64,000 nt of DNA from Bradyrhizobium diazoefficiens (GTDB taxonomy: Bacteria > Pseudomonadota > Alphaproteobacteria > Rhizobiales > Xanthobacteraceae): the NCBI RefSeq assembly GCF_018131015.1, contig NZ_JAFCJJ010000009.1, positions 178,412-242,411 on the forward strand, written 5' to 3'. The translations under genes and the position numbers were made by a program. The notes under the pieces are model-generated. The model did no database searches, had not been told where the DNA came from, and saw only the letters and a program-made list of their open reading frames with translations. Of this stretch, positions 25,776 to 34,737 are shown in pieces. Within the stretch, counting starts at the first letter, position 1, and every line of letters begins with the position of its first letter.

Positions 25776-27192
25776 CGCGATCAGGCCGGAGGCGATCTAC
25801 GACGCGATGGGCGCGGTGCTGACGCGCTGGACCATGGGATCGGCAGCGGCTCAGGCAGCCCCGTTCTGGCGCGCCGAGCTCGGCGAGGATCCTGCCGAGG
25901 CCGAGTTGCGGCTGCTCGCTCTGTCGGGCCAGTTCCTCGGCATCGCCGTGACGGCGGAGCCGGCTATGAGCCTCCGCGTCCTGCCCGACATTCCCAGGCT
26001 CGCCCTGCCGACATTGCCTGAGGCCCTGCGACCGCTGGCACGCCGCATCCTTGCACCGAAGAAGATGGCGCAGGCCGAGCTCGTCCACTTCCTCGCAGCA
26101 CGCGGCTGGACGACGCATCCCGCCGACTGGATGCCGTCGGGCGGCGACGATGACGTGCCCGAGGTCTATGCGCCGTGGTGCGATTGGGCCGAGATCGCGG
26201 CGTCGGGCAGCGCCGCGCGGCAGCGGCCGAACGAAGTCCTCACGGCCGACACCTGGGACGATTTCTGGCCCACAATGCGCAAGGCGGCGCTGGCCAGCTT
26301 GCGACGGCGCGATCCGGCCGCGGCACGCGCGGTGCTGGAGGCGAAGCTCGGCAATGAGAACGCCGAGACAAGGTTGCGCCTGCTGGCGCTGCTGGCGGAG
26401 CGGCTGTCCGAGGATGACATCGCCTTCCTCGAGGGCATCGCCGCGAATGATCGCGCGCCCAAGGTCAAGACGCTGGCCTCCTCGCTGCTCGCGCGTCTCG
26501 GCCACGGCTCGGCGATCGACGCGGAGGCTGCCGAACTCGCCGGCTTCTTCCCGGTGAAGACCAAGGGCATCTTCCGGCGCACGCAAATGATCGAGGCCGA
26601 GCGCCTCAAGACGCCGGCACAATGGCAACGCCGCAGGGCGCTGTTCGCCAGGGCCGACCTTGCCTCGTTCTCAGGCTCGCTCGGCATGACGCCGGACGCG
26701 CTGATCGGCTGCTGGAGCTGGAACGCCGACCCGGAAGCGGACACGGCGCTGGTTGGCCTGATCGTGGCGAGCGGGTCCGACAGCGAGGTCGCTCAAGTTG
26801 CGGATTTGGTCGACGGCCCCAATGCAACGGGCCTGCTGATGGTGCTGGCGCCGCGGCTTGGGCCTGCGGCGCGCGCAAAATTCGCCGTGACCGCCCTGAA
26901 TGCGCAGGGCATCCGCTTCGAGCTCGCGCAGGCGATGGCGGGACCGGCGGCACGCTTGGATGATCCGCTGTCCGCCCCCGCCGGCAAGACGTTGCTGGCG
27001 GCGCTCCGGCGCGATGATGCAAAGCCTGCCGACTTCGGCGGAGAGCTCCACGCGCTCGGCCTGATCGCCTCGCGCGAGGGCGCGCGCCGGTCGCTGGAAC
27101 GCCTGACAGCTGCGGGCCTCGTGCAGGGCGACCCGCGCCTCGACATGCTGCGGCTCAACGCCGCGTTGGACGACAGGGGGGAAAAGCCATGA
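25768..27192 (+). CDS. DUF5691 domain-containing protein
   Basis: A 474-residue, mostly helical protein. Repeated helical pairs such as LRLLALLAERLSEDDIAFLEGIAANDRAPKVKTLA suggest HEAT-like repeats between about residues 190 and 260, so a scaffold role is likely. It matches what is annotated as DUF5691, found almost only in this operon type. Start ATG 25768 overlaps the SWIM stop; its end overlaps the MoxR ATG (ATGA). No enzymatic motif is visible. Confidence 0.85.
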   Translation: MTDAIRPEAIYDAMGAVLTRWTMGSAAAQAAPFWRAELGEDPAEAELRLLALSGQFLGIAVTAEPAMSLRVLPDIPRLALPTLPEALRPLARRILAPKKMAQAELVHFLAARGWTTHPADWMPSGGDDDVPEVYAPWCDWAEIAASGSAARQRPNEVLTADTWDDFWPTMRKAALASLRRRDPAAARAVLEAKLGNENAETRLRLLALLAERLSEDDIAFLEGIAANDRAPKVKTLASSLLARLGHGSAIDAEAAELAGFFPVKTKGIFRRTQMIEAERLKTPAQWQRRRALFARADLASFSGSLGMTPDALIGCWSWNADPEADTALVGLIVASGSDSEVAQVADLVDGPNATGLLMVLAPRLGPAARAKFAVTALNAQGIRFELAQAMAGPAARLDDPLSAPAGKTLLAALRRDDAKPADFGGELHALGLIASREGARRSLERLTAAGLVQGDPRLDMLRLNAALDDRGEKP

Positions 27193-28265
27193 GCGAAAAA
27201 CTGCGATTGCCCGCCGAGGAGAGCTATGCGGCCGAACTGAAGGCGCTCGCCGCAAGCGGTGGGCACTGCCCGCCGGGCTGGGCGCTCCCGCCACGGCAGG
27301 TCGTGACCTATCTGATGGGCGGCAAGGCGCCCGACGGGACCGTGATCACCCCGAAATATGTCGGCGACCGGCGCCTGATCGAGACCGCGATCGCGACGCT
27401 TGCGACCGATCGCGCGCTGCTGCTGCTCGGCGTGCCCGGCACGGCCAAGTCGTGGGTCTCCGAGCATCTCGCCGCCGGCATCACCGGCGACTCCACGCTC
27501 GTGATCCAGTGCACGGCCGGCACCGACGAGAACCAGATCCGCTACGGCTGGAATTACGCCCAGCTGCTGGCGCACGGCCCGAGCCGCGAGGCGCTGGTGC
27601 CGACCCCGCTGATGCGCGCGATGGAAGGCGGCAAGCTCTGCCGCTTCGAGGAGCTGACGCGGATGGGCAGCGACGTGCAGGACACGCTGATCACGGTGCT
27701 GTCGGAAAAGATGATGCCGGTGCCGGAGCTCAACACCGCCGTCTATGCGCAGCGCGGCTTCAACATCATCGCGACCGCCAACAACCGCGACAAGGGCGTC
27801 AACGAATTGTCCTCTGCGCTCAAGCGCCGCTTCAACGTCGTGGTGCTGCCGCTGCCTGATAGCGCCGAGGAGGAAGTTTCGATCATCGTCAAGCGCGTCG
27901 GCGAGATGGCGCAGAACCTCGATCTGCCCGCGCCGAAGAACGTCGCCGACGAGGTGGCGCGCGTGGTCTCGATCTTCCGCGAGCTGCGCTCGGGCTCGAC
28001 CGAGGACGGCAAGGTCGCGCTGAAATCGCCCTCGGGCGGGCTCTCGACCGCCGAGGCGATCGCGGTGATGATCGGCGGCATCAGCCAAGCGACGTTCTTC
28101 AACGACGGCAAGCTGACGCCGGACACGCTCGCCAGCAACATGATCGGCGCGGTGGTGAAGGACCCGGTGCAGGACACCGCCGTGCTCGGCGAATATCTGG
28201 AGACCGTGCTGAAGAAGAAGCGCGGCTTCGAGGGCTATTATGCCTCGCTCACCGATCTGATCTGA
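27189..28265 (+). CDS. MoxR-type AAA+ ATPase
   Basis: A 358-residue AAA+ ATPase. Walker A GVPGTAKS (81-88), a Walker B-like LCRFEEL (150-156, with Phe-Glu-Glu in place of the usual DE-), sensor 1 IIATANNR (193-200) and arginine finger ALKRRF (210-215) are present. MoxR ATPases work with VWA proteins as chaperones that load metals or remodel target complexes (RavA-ViaA, CoxD-CoxE, NorQ-NorD). The VWA partner is two genes downstream. It is coupled to DUF5691 by a 4-bp overlap. Confidence 0.93.
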   Translation: MSEKLRLPAEESYAAELKALAASGGHCPPGWALPPRQVVTYLMGGKAPDGTVITPKYVGDRRLIETAIATLATDRALLLLGVPGTAKSWVSEHLAAGITGDSTLVIQCTAGTDENQIRYGWNYAQLLAHGPSREALVPTPLMRAMEGGKLCRFEELTRMGSDVQDTLITVLSEKMMPVPELNTAVYAQRGFNIIATANNRDKGVNELSSALKRRFNVVVLPLPDSAEEEVSIIVKRVGEMAQNLDLPAPKNVADEVARVVSIFRELRSGSTEDGKVALKSPSGGLSTAEAIAVMIGGISQATFFNDGKLTPDTLASNMIGAVVKDPVQDTAVLGEYLETVLKKKRGFEGYYASLTDLI

Positions 28266-28280
28266 GGCGGGGAGCGGCCG

Positions 28281-30506
28281 ATGGCAGGCCAGGTCTCACT
28301 CTTCGGCATCCGCCACCACGGGCCGGGATCGGCGCGGCGGCTGGTGGAGGCGCTCGATGCGCTCAAGCCCGTCGCGGTGCTGATCGAGGGCCCCGCGGAT
28401 GCCTCCGACCTGCTGCCGATGCTCGCCAATCCCGACATGGTGACGCCGGTGGCGCTGCTCACCTATGCCGAGGACAATCCGGCCAACGCCAGCTTCTTTC
28501 CCTTCGCCGACTATTCGCCCGAATACCAGGCCGCATGCTGGGCGGTGCTCAACGGCGCGAGCCTGCGCTTCATCGACCTGCCGGCATCGGACCGGCTGGG
28601 CAGCTCGGCGGCCGACATCGCCGAGGAAAGCGCGGCACGGTCGGAGGACGATCCGGTCAGGCGCGATCCGATCGGCGCGCTTGCGACCGCGGCCGGATAT
28701 GACGACGGCGAATCCTGGTGGTCCGACGTCATCGAGGAGAATCCGGCGACGGGCCCGATATTCGCGGCGGTTGCCGACGCGATGACGGCGCTGCGCGCGG
28801 AGGAAAAGCCGTTGTCGGCCCGCGAGGCCGCGCGCGAGGCGCATATGCGCATCGAGATCGCGAAGACGGCCAAGGAGAGCGATGGCGCCGTGGCGGTCGT
28901 CTGCGGCGCCTGGCACGTGCCTGCGCTCGCCGAGCGCCGCAGCCTCGCGGCCGATCGCGAATTGCTCAAGAACCGGCCGAAGACGAAGATCAAGGCGACC
29001 TGGGCACCATGGACCGCGCCGCGCCTGTCGCGCGCGAGCGGCTATGGCGCGGGCGTGGTTGCACCGGGCTGGTGCGCGCATCTCTGGCAAACGCGCGACG
29101 GCGATCGCGCCGCGATCTGGCTCGCCAAGGTCAGCCGCGTGCTGCGCGACCGCGGCCATTTCGTCTCGACGGCCTCGGTGATCGAGGCGCAGCGGCTCGG
29201 CACCGCGCTTGCCGCGCTCCGCAACCGGCCGTCGGCCGGCTTCGAGGAGCTGCGCGAGGCGGCGATCGCCTGCCTCTGCAACGGCGAGCGCGCCATGTGG
29301 AACGACGTCGCCGCCGAGCTCCTGATCGGCGCAGGCGTCGGATCGATCCCGTCGGCGACGCCGCTGGCGCCGCTGCTCGAGGATTTGCAGCGCCAGCAGA
29401 AGGCGACCCGGCTCAAGCCGGAAGCGCTGGAAAAGCCGCTGACGCTCGACCTGCGCAGCGAAAGCGGGCTGATGCGCTCGACACTGCTGCACCGCCTCAA
29501 TGCGCTCGACGTGCCCTGGGGCCGGCTGACCGATGCCGGGCGCAGCCGCGGCACGTTTCGCGAGAACTGGCAGTTGCGCTGGGAGCCGGAGTTCGCGGTA
29601 CGCCTGGTCGAAAACCTGCTCTACGGCTCGACCATCGCGGAGGCCGCCGGCGGCCGCCTGATCGAGGCGATGGGCAAGGAGCCCGAGCTCGGCGCGCTGG
29701 CGAGCCTCGTGCGCAACGCCATGATCGCCGACCTGTCGCAGGCCACCGAGCGCGGCATCGCGGCGCTGGAGACCAAGGCGGCGCTGACGAGCGACGGCCA
29801 GGCGCTGCTGGACGCGCTCCCGCCGATGGCCGACATCCTGCGCTATGGCGAGGCGCGCGCCGGCACGGTCGAGCATCTCGCCGCCCTGATGCCGCGCATT
29901 GTGGTGCAGGCGGCGCTCGCCTTGCCCTATGCCGCCCGCAATCTGGACGCCGCCGCGGCAGCCAAGCTGCGCGCTGCCATCCTCGCGGCCGATGCCGCCA
30001 TACAGCTCGCCCAGCTCGATGGCGACACCGTCGCCAAATGGCGCGACGCTCTCGCAGCCCTGCTGCGCGACGACCAGGCGACCCGGCTGCTCTCGGGCAC
30101 CGCCGCGCGGCTGCTCTATGAGGCCGAGCTGCTCGCCGCCGAACGCACGGCGGAGCTGCTGGCACGGATGCTCTCGCCCGGCACGCCGGTTGCCGAGGCG
30201 GCGGGCTTCTTCGAAGGTTTCTTCGAAGGCGCCGGCGATCGGCTGATCCACGACGTGGCCCTGCGCGGTGCGGTGGATGCCTGGCTGCTGGCGCTGGACG
30301 AAGACGCCTTCACCGCCAATTTGCCGCTGTTCCGCCGCGTGTTCTCGGCGCTCGACCGCACCGAACGCAGGCGCCTGATGGATGCGTTGTTCGGGCGCGG
30401 CGCCAGCGGCTCGAAGGGCTACCGGCTGATGGCGGACGCGGCTGCGATCTGGCCGGCGCACCAGGCGCGCGTGATCGAACTCCTCACCTCGGGAGCTGTG
30501 CGATGA
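28281..30506 (+). CDS. DUF5682 family protein (TIKI/TraB/ChaN-like N-terminus)
   Basis: A 741-residue protein. The first 220 residues have three spaced motifs, GIRHHGPGS (9-17), LIEGP (34-38) and CGAWHVPAL (208-216). Their pattern (His block, Glu, GxxH) recalls the TIKI/TraB/EreA/ChaN hydrolase fold. The remaining 500 residues are helical and rich in Ala/Leu with no known motif. The gene is annotated in related genomes as DUF5682 and sits between MoxR and VWA, so it is likely part of the machine or its client. It overlaps the VWA start (ATGA). Confidence 0.87.
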   Translation: MAGQVSLFGIRHHGPGSARRLVEALDALKPVAVLIEGPADASDLLPMLANPDMVTPVALLTYAEDNPANASFFPFADYSPEYQAACWAVLNGASLRFIDLPASDRLGSSAADIAEESAARSEDDPVRRDPIGALATAAGYDDGESWWSDVIEENPATGPIFAAVADAMTALRAEEKPLSAREAAREAHMRIEIAKTAKESDGAVAVVCGAWHVPALAERRSLAADRELLKNRPKTKIKATWAPWTAPRLSRASGYGAGVVAPGWCAHLWQTRDGDRAAIWLAKVSRVLRDRGHFVSTASVIEAQRLGTALAALRNRPSAGFEELREAAIACLCNGERAMWNDVAAELLIGAGVGSIPSATPLAPLLEDLQRQQKATRLKPEALEKPLTLDLRSESGLMRSTLLHRLNALDVPWGRLTDAGRSRGTFRENWQLRWEPEFAVRLVENLLYGSTIAEAAGGRLIEAMGKEPELGALASLVRNAMIADLSQATERGIAALETKAALTSDGQALLDALPPMADILRYGEARAGTVEHLAALMPRIVVQAALALPYAARNLDAAAAAKLRAAILAADAAIQLAQLDGDTVAKWRDALAALLRDDQATRLLSGTAARLLYEAELLAAERTAELLARMLSPGTPVAEAAGFFEGFFEGAGDRLIHDVALRGAVDAWLLALDEDAFTANLPLFRRVFSALDRTERRRLMDALFGRGASGSKGYRLMADAAAIWPAHQARVIELLTSGAVR

Positions 30507-31696
30507 GCGAGACCGACGAGCGCAGCCGACGCTGGACGCTGGCCCTCGGCGCCGATGCGGAAGATAGCGAAAACGCCCCTGCCCTGTCTGACAGCGACCG
30601 CCGCATGTCCGCGGCACTCACGGCGCTCTATGGCGATGGTGACGACGATGCGCCGAAGAAGGGCCGCGGCGGGCTTGGCGGCTCGGCGCCACGCGTCGCG
30701 AAATGGCTCGGCGACATCAGGGAGTTCTTCCCCGCGCCGGTGGTGCAGGTGATCCAGAAGGACGCGTTCGAGCGCAAAGGCCTGCGGCAGATGCTGCTCG
30801 AGCCCGAATTCCTCGCAACCGTCGAGGCGGACGTGAACCTGATCGCCGATCTCGTCGCACTGCGCGGCGTGATGCCGGAGAAGACCAAGGACACCGCGCG
30901 GATCGTGATCGCGAAGGTCGTGGCCGAGCTGATGGAGCGGCTCGAACGGCGCACCGCGGACGCCGTCCGCGGCGCTCTCAACCGCTCGCTGCGCACCCAT
31001 CGGCCGCGCTTTGCCGATATCGACTGGCCCCGCACCATCAAGGCCAATCTGCGCCATTACCAGGCGGAGCATCGCACGGTGGTGCCCGAAAGGCTGATCG
31101 GATTCCTGCGCCAGCAGCGCCGCATCGTCGATCTCGAGGAGGTGACCCTGTGCGTCGACCAGTCGGGATCGATGGCGACCTCCGTCGTCTACGCCTCGAT
31201 CTTCGCGGCGGTGATGGCCTCGCTGCCCGTGGTCAAGACCAAGCTCGTCTGCTTCGACACCGCGATCGTGGACCTGACCGAGGAGCTCGCGGACCCGGTC
31301 GAGGTGCTGTTCGGCGTCCAGCTCGGTGGCGGCACCGATATCAATCGCGCCGTCGCCTATTGCGAGGACCGCATCGAGCGGCCCGCAAAGGCGCATCTGA
31401 TCCTGATCACCGATCTCTACGAAGGCGGCAATCAGGACGCCCTGCTCGACCGCCTGGGCAGGCTGGTGGCGCGCGGCATCAACGTGATCGTGCTGCTGGC
31501 ACTGACCGACACCGGCCGCCCGTCCTACCACCCCGGGCTCTCCGCCGGGGTCGCAAGCCTCGGCATTCCCGTGTTTGCCTGCACGCCGGACCAGTTTCCG
31601 GACCTGATGGCGACCGCGCTGAAACGCGAAGACGTTGCCGGCTGGGCCGCCGACCAGGACATCAAGCTGATCCGGGCCGAAACCCAGGCGCCCTAA
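30503..31696 (+). CDS. VWA domain protein (CoxE/ViaA-like MoxR partner)
   Basis: A 397-residue protein. The N-terminal half is a charged helical region (residues about 60-200); the C-terminal half is a von Willebrand A domain with full MIDAS: DQSGSM (219-224), Thr in GGGTDI (278) and D304 in LITDLYEGG. Such proteins partner MoxR ATPases and bind the substrate through a metal. It is the last gene of the operon. No signal peptide or membrane segment is seen, so the whole system should be cytoplasmic. Confidence 0.92.
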   Translation: MSETDERSRRWTLALGADAEDSENAPALSDSDRRMSAALTALYGDGDDDAPKKGRGGLGGSAPRVAKWLGDIREFFPAPVVQVIQKDAFERKGLRQMLLEPEFLATVEADVNLIADLVALRGVMPEKTKDTARIVIAKVVAELMERLERRTADAVRGALNRSLRTHRPRFADIDWPRTIKANLRHYQAEHRTVVPERLIGFLRQQRRIVDLEEVTLCVDQSGSMATSVVYASIFAAVMASLPVVKTKLVCFDTAIVDLTEELADPVEVLFGVQLGGGTDINRAVAYCEDRIERPAKAHLILITDLYEGGNQDALLDRLGRLVARGINVIVLLALTDTGRPSYHPGLSAGVASLGIPVFACTPDQFPDLMATALKREDVAGWAADQDIKLIRAETQAP

Positions 31697-31825
31697 AGTC
31701 CGAGCGGAGCTAGGCCTCCGGCTGTCACACGCATTTCATTGCGTATTCGCGGATGCCGCGCGCTAGTGTGCGCCGGTGCCGATCCCAACTGCACGCAAGG
31801 CGGATTGCCGGCGCCTGCGGGAACA

Positions 31826-32482
31826 ATGGAGAGAGCCGTGACCCAAGCCCCTCAAATCGACTTCAAGTTCGAGATAGCCGTCCTTCCCGTCTCCGATGTC
31901 GATCGCGCCAAGGCGTTCTACACCGGGCTCGGCTGGCGGCTGGACGGCGACTTCGCCGGCGACGACTGGCGCGTGATCCAGGTAACCCCGCCCGGCTCCA
32001 ACGCCTCGGTGATCTTCGGCAGCAACGTCACGCCCGCAGCCCCCGGCTCGGCGCAAGGGCTTTACCTGATCGTGTCCGACATCGTGGCCGCCCGCGACGC
32101 GCTCCTCGCGCGAGGCGTCGAGGTCACTGACATCTTCCACGGCGGCGACGTGCACAGCGGCACGGATACGCCCTACCTCTTCGGGCGGCGGCGCGAGAAC
32201 GGCCCCGACACCGCGCGCGGCAGCTATCGCTCCTTCGCCTCCTTCAGCGATCCCGACGGCAATGGCTGGCTCTTGCAGGAGATCACGACACGCCTTCCCG
32301 GACGCGTCGATGGCGACACCAATTTCGGCTCGTCGACGGATCTTGCCGCAGCGCTACGGCGCGCGTCGAGCGCCCATGGCGAGCACGAGAAGCGCAACGG
32401 CGGCAAGCACGACGACAACTGGCCGGACTGGTACGCCGACTACATGGTCAAGGAACAGGCCGGCCAAACGCTGCCGCTGTAA
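31826..32482 (+). CDS. VOC superfamily (glyoxalase/dioxygenase-like) protein
   Basis: A 218-residue protein with one complete VOC module in residues 15-160 (VLPVSDVDRAKAFYTGLGWRLD ... FSDPDGNGWLLQEI). The C-terminal tail is short and charged (HDDNWPDWYADYMVKEQAG). The metal-binding positions look partly present. Start is ATG 31826; a GTG at 31838 with GGAG upstream is an alternative. Substrate unknown. The following MarR-GNAT gene is regulated separately. Confidence 0.85.
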   Translation: MERAVTQAPQIDFKFEIAVLPVSDVDRAKAFYTGLGWRLDGDFAGDDWRVIQVTPPGSNASVIFGSNVTPAAPGSAQGLYLIVSDIVAARDALLARGVEVTDIFHGGDVHSGTDTPYLFGRRRENGPDTARGSYRSFASFSDPDGNGWLLQEITTRLPGRVDGDTNFGSSTDLAAALRRASSAHGEHEKRNGGKHDDNWPDWYADYMVKEQAGQTLPL

Positions 32483-32502
32483 GCTGCGAATTGCGATCTC
32501 CA

Positions 32503-32542
32503 TTGACGCGGAGCATTATCTGACTAAAGTCAGATAATGCTC
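32503..32542 (+). promoter_or_regulatory. promoter and 32-bp palindromic operator of the MarR-GNAT gene
   Basis: -35 TTGACG at 32503-32508, 16-bp spacer, -10 TAAAGT at 32525-32530, predicted start at about 32537, which is the A of the ATG. Bases 32511-32525 and 32528-32542 form a perfect 15-bp inverted repeat with a 2-bp centre, covering the spacer, the -10 and the start codon. A bound dimer would block transcription completely. Confidence 0.7.
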
Positions 32543-33415
32543 GATCCGGTTTCCCGCGTCCGCCGCTTCAACCGTGCCGTGACCTCCGCGGTCGGCGCGC
32601 TCGACACTTCGTTCCTCGGGCGCGGCCGGCCTCTGGGTGCCGCGCGCGTGCTCAATGCGATCGGGCATGGGCGGTCGGACGTGGCCGACATCCGCGACTA
32701 TCTCGGGCTCGATTCCGGGCTGACGAGCCGGCTGTTGCGCAGCCTCGAGGACGAAGGCCTGATCGAGACGATCGCGCATGAGGACGATGCGCGGCGTCGT
32801 GTGGCAAGGCTCACGCGCGCGGGCCGGCGCGAATTCTCCGCCTATGAGGCGTTGTCGAACGCGCAGGCCGAGGACTTTCTGGCCCGCCATTCGCAGCGCG
32901 AGGCGCTGCTGGCGGCAATGGACATGGTCGCCTCCGCGCTGACGCGCGAGCGCATCGCGCTCACGGAAACGGACCCGCGATCCGAGCAGGCGCGGTATTG
33001 CCTTGCGGAGTACTACGCCGAGCTCGGCCGCCGCTTCAAACAGGGTTTTGACGTCTCGCTGTCGCGCGATCCGGACGCTGCGGACATGCGCCGTCCGCGC
33101 GGCAGCTTCATCGTGGCGATGTCGGACACATTGCCGCTCGGCTGCGTCGGGCTGAAGGGCAGCAATCACGGTTATGCCGAGATCAAGCGGCTCTGGGTCG
33201 CGCCCGCCGCGCGCAGTCTCGGCCTCGGCCGCGGCCTGATGGACGCCGCCGAAGATGCGGCGCGCGGGCTCGGCATCACGCTGCTGCGGCTCGATACCAA
33301 CAGCGCGCTGGCCGAGGCCGGCCAGCTCTATCGCACGACGGGCTGGCGCGAGATCCCCCGCTTCAACGACGACCCCTATCCGGACCTGTTCTTCGAGAAG
33401 CGCGTCGGGCCGTAG
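32537..33415 (+). CDS. MarR-GNAT fusion regulator/acetyltransferase
   Basis: A 292-residue two-domain protein. Residues 1-145 are a MarR-type winged helix (VADIRDYLGLDSGLTSRLLRSLEDEGLI, then the EDDARRRVARLT wing); residues 150-290 are a GNAT domain (IKRLWVAPAARSLGLGRGLMD, then LYRTTGWREI). Such fusions are common in rhizobia. No ribosome site precedes the ATG, and the predicted transcript begins at the ATG, so the mRNA is probably leaderless. The palindrome covering the start suggests autorepression. Confidence 0.92.
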   Translation: MLDPVSRVRRFNRAVTSAVGALDTSFLGRGRPLGAARVLNAIGHGRSDVADIRDYLGLDSGLTSRLLRSLEDEGLIETIAHEDDARRRVARLTRAGRREFSAYEALSNAQAEDFLARHSQREALLAAMDMVASALTRERIALTETDPRSEQARYCLAEYYAELGRRFKQGFDVSLSRDPDAADMRRPRGSFIVAMSDTLPLGCVGLKGSNHGYAEIKRLWVAPAARSLGLGRGLMDAAEDAARGLGITLLRLDTNSALAEAGQLYRTTGWREIPRFNDDPYPDLFFEKRVGP

Positions 33416-33421
33416 ACCTCC

Positions 33422-34642
33422 TCACGCCGCGACCGGCGCCGCCGCGCCTTGCGGCCTGGCAAATGGCCTAAACGTCATCGCCATCAAGAAGGCGAATAGG
33501 CCCATCGCCCAAGAGCCGATATAGAGCCAGGCATAGCTGGAGAACGCATCGTAGATCAGGCCGCCGGCGAGCGGGCCCGTCGCCATGCCGAGGCTGCCGG
33601 CCATCGCGGTGCCGCCGATCACCGTGCCCAGCATCCGCAGCGGAAAGTTTTCGCGCACGAGCACCGCATAGAGCGGCATGGTGCCGGCATAGATGAAGCC
33701 GAACACCGCGCCCACGGCGTAGAACGTCGCGAGCTGCTGCGCGAACACGTAGCCGAGCGCGCCGAACGCCTGCAGCAGGAGGCCCGTGACCAGCACGCGC
33801 TTGGCGCCGAAGCGATCGCCCATCAGGCCGAAGCCGATGCGGCCGAACAGGCCGGCAAACCCCTCGACGCTGTAGATCGTCACCGCCGCGATCAGCGGGA
33901 TGCCGCAGCTCACGGCATAGCTGACGGTGTGGATGATCGGCCCGGAATGGGTGGCGCAGCAGAAGAAGTTGGTGGCGAGCAGGATCAGGAATTGCGGCGA
34001 GCGCAGCGCCTCGCCCGTCGACATCTCGTTGCCCGCCGCGCCCCCACCCGCGGGCGTAGCCGCCGCCTCCGCCAGCGCCGGCGGACGGCGCACCAGGAGC
34101 GACACCGGGATCATGAGGGCCCCGACCACCAGCGCCACGATCTGCATCGAGGTGCGCCAGTCGTGGTGGGAGACGAGCCAGGCCGCCAGCGGCGACATCG
34201 TCATCGGCGCCATGCCCATGCCGGCCGACACCAGCGACACCGCAAGGCTGCGGTGGGTGTCGAACCAGCCGGTGACGGTCGCCATCATCGGCGCGAAGAT
34301 CGACGCGCAGGCGGCGCCGACGAAAAGGCCGAACACGAGCTGGAACACGACGAGCGAGGTCGCATGGCTTGCCGCAAACAGGCTGAGCGCGAGCACGGTC
34401 GAGCCCGTCAGCACCACCGGCCGCGGCCCGAACCTGTCGGACAGCGTGCCCCAGGCCATGCTGGTGAAGGCCATCGCCAGGAAGCCGATGGTCATCGCGC
34501 TGGAGATGCCGGTCACCGACCAGCCGGTGTCCTTGGTGATCGGCTGCAAAAACACCGGCAGCGAGAACATGCCGCCGATCGCGACGCAGCTCAGCAGGCC
34601 GCCGGCGGCAACGATCACCCAGCGATAAGAGGAAGCGGTCAT
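33422..34642 (-). CDS. MFS transporter (OFA/NarK-like group)
   Basis: A 406-residue major facilitator protein with 12 predicted helices and the loop 2-3 motif GTLSDRFGPRPV near residue 65, repeated in the second half as GLMGDRFGAKRV. Helix-rich order and the middle charged loop (residues about 185-205) are normal. It resembles monocarboxylate/oxalate-type permeases of alphaproteobacteria. The substrate is not known. It is convergent with the MarR-GNAT gene. Confidence 0.9.
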   Translation of the reverse strand: MTASSYRWVIVAAGGLLSCVAIGGMFSLPVFLQPITKDTGWSVTGISSAMTIGFLAMAFTSMAWGTLSDRFGPRPVVLTGSTVLALSLFAASHATSLVVFQLVFGLFVGAACASIFAPMMATVTGWFDTHRSLAVSLVSAGMGMAPMTMSPLAAWLVSHHDWRTSMQIVALVVGALMIPVSLLVRRPPALAEAAATPAGGGAAGNEMSTGEALRSPQFLILLATNFFCCATHSGPIIHTVSYAVSCGIPLIAAVTIYSVEGFAGLFGRIGFGLMGDRFGAKRVLVTGLLLQAFGALGYVFAQQLATFYAVGAVFGFIYAGTMPLYAVLVRENFPLRMLGTVIGGTAMAGSLGMATGPLAGGLIYDAFSSYAWLYIGSWAMGLFAFLMAMTFRPFARPQGAAAPVAA

Positions 34643-34737
34643 TTCGATCTCCCGTCAGGTCTGTCTGGGTGGAAGACGAATGGGAACAACGCCGACCGAC
34701 AGGGTCTGAACCGTCATCGGCATTTTTTTGTACACGT

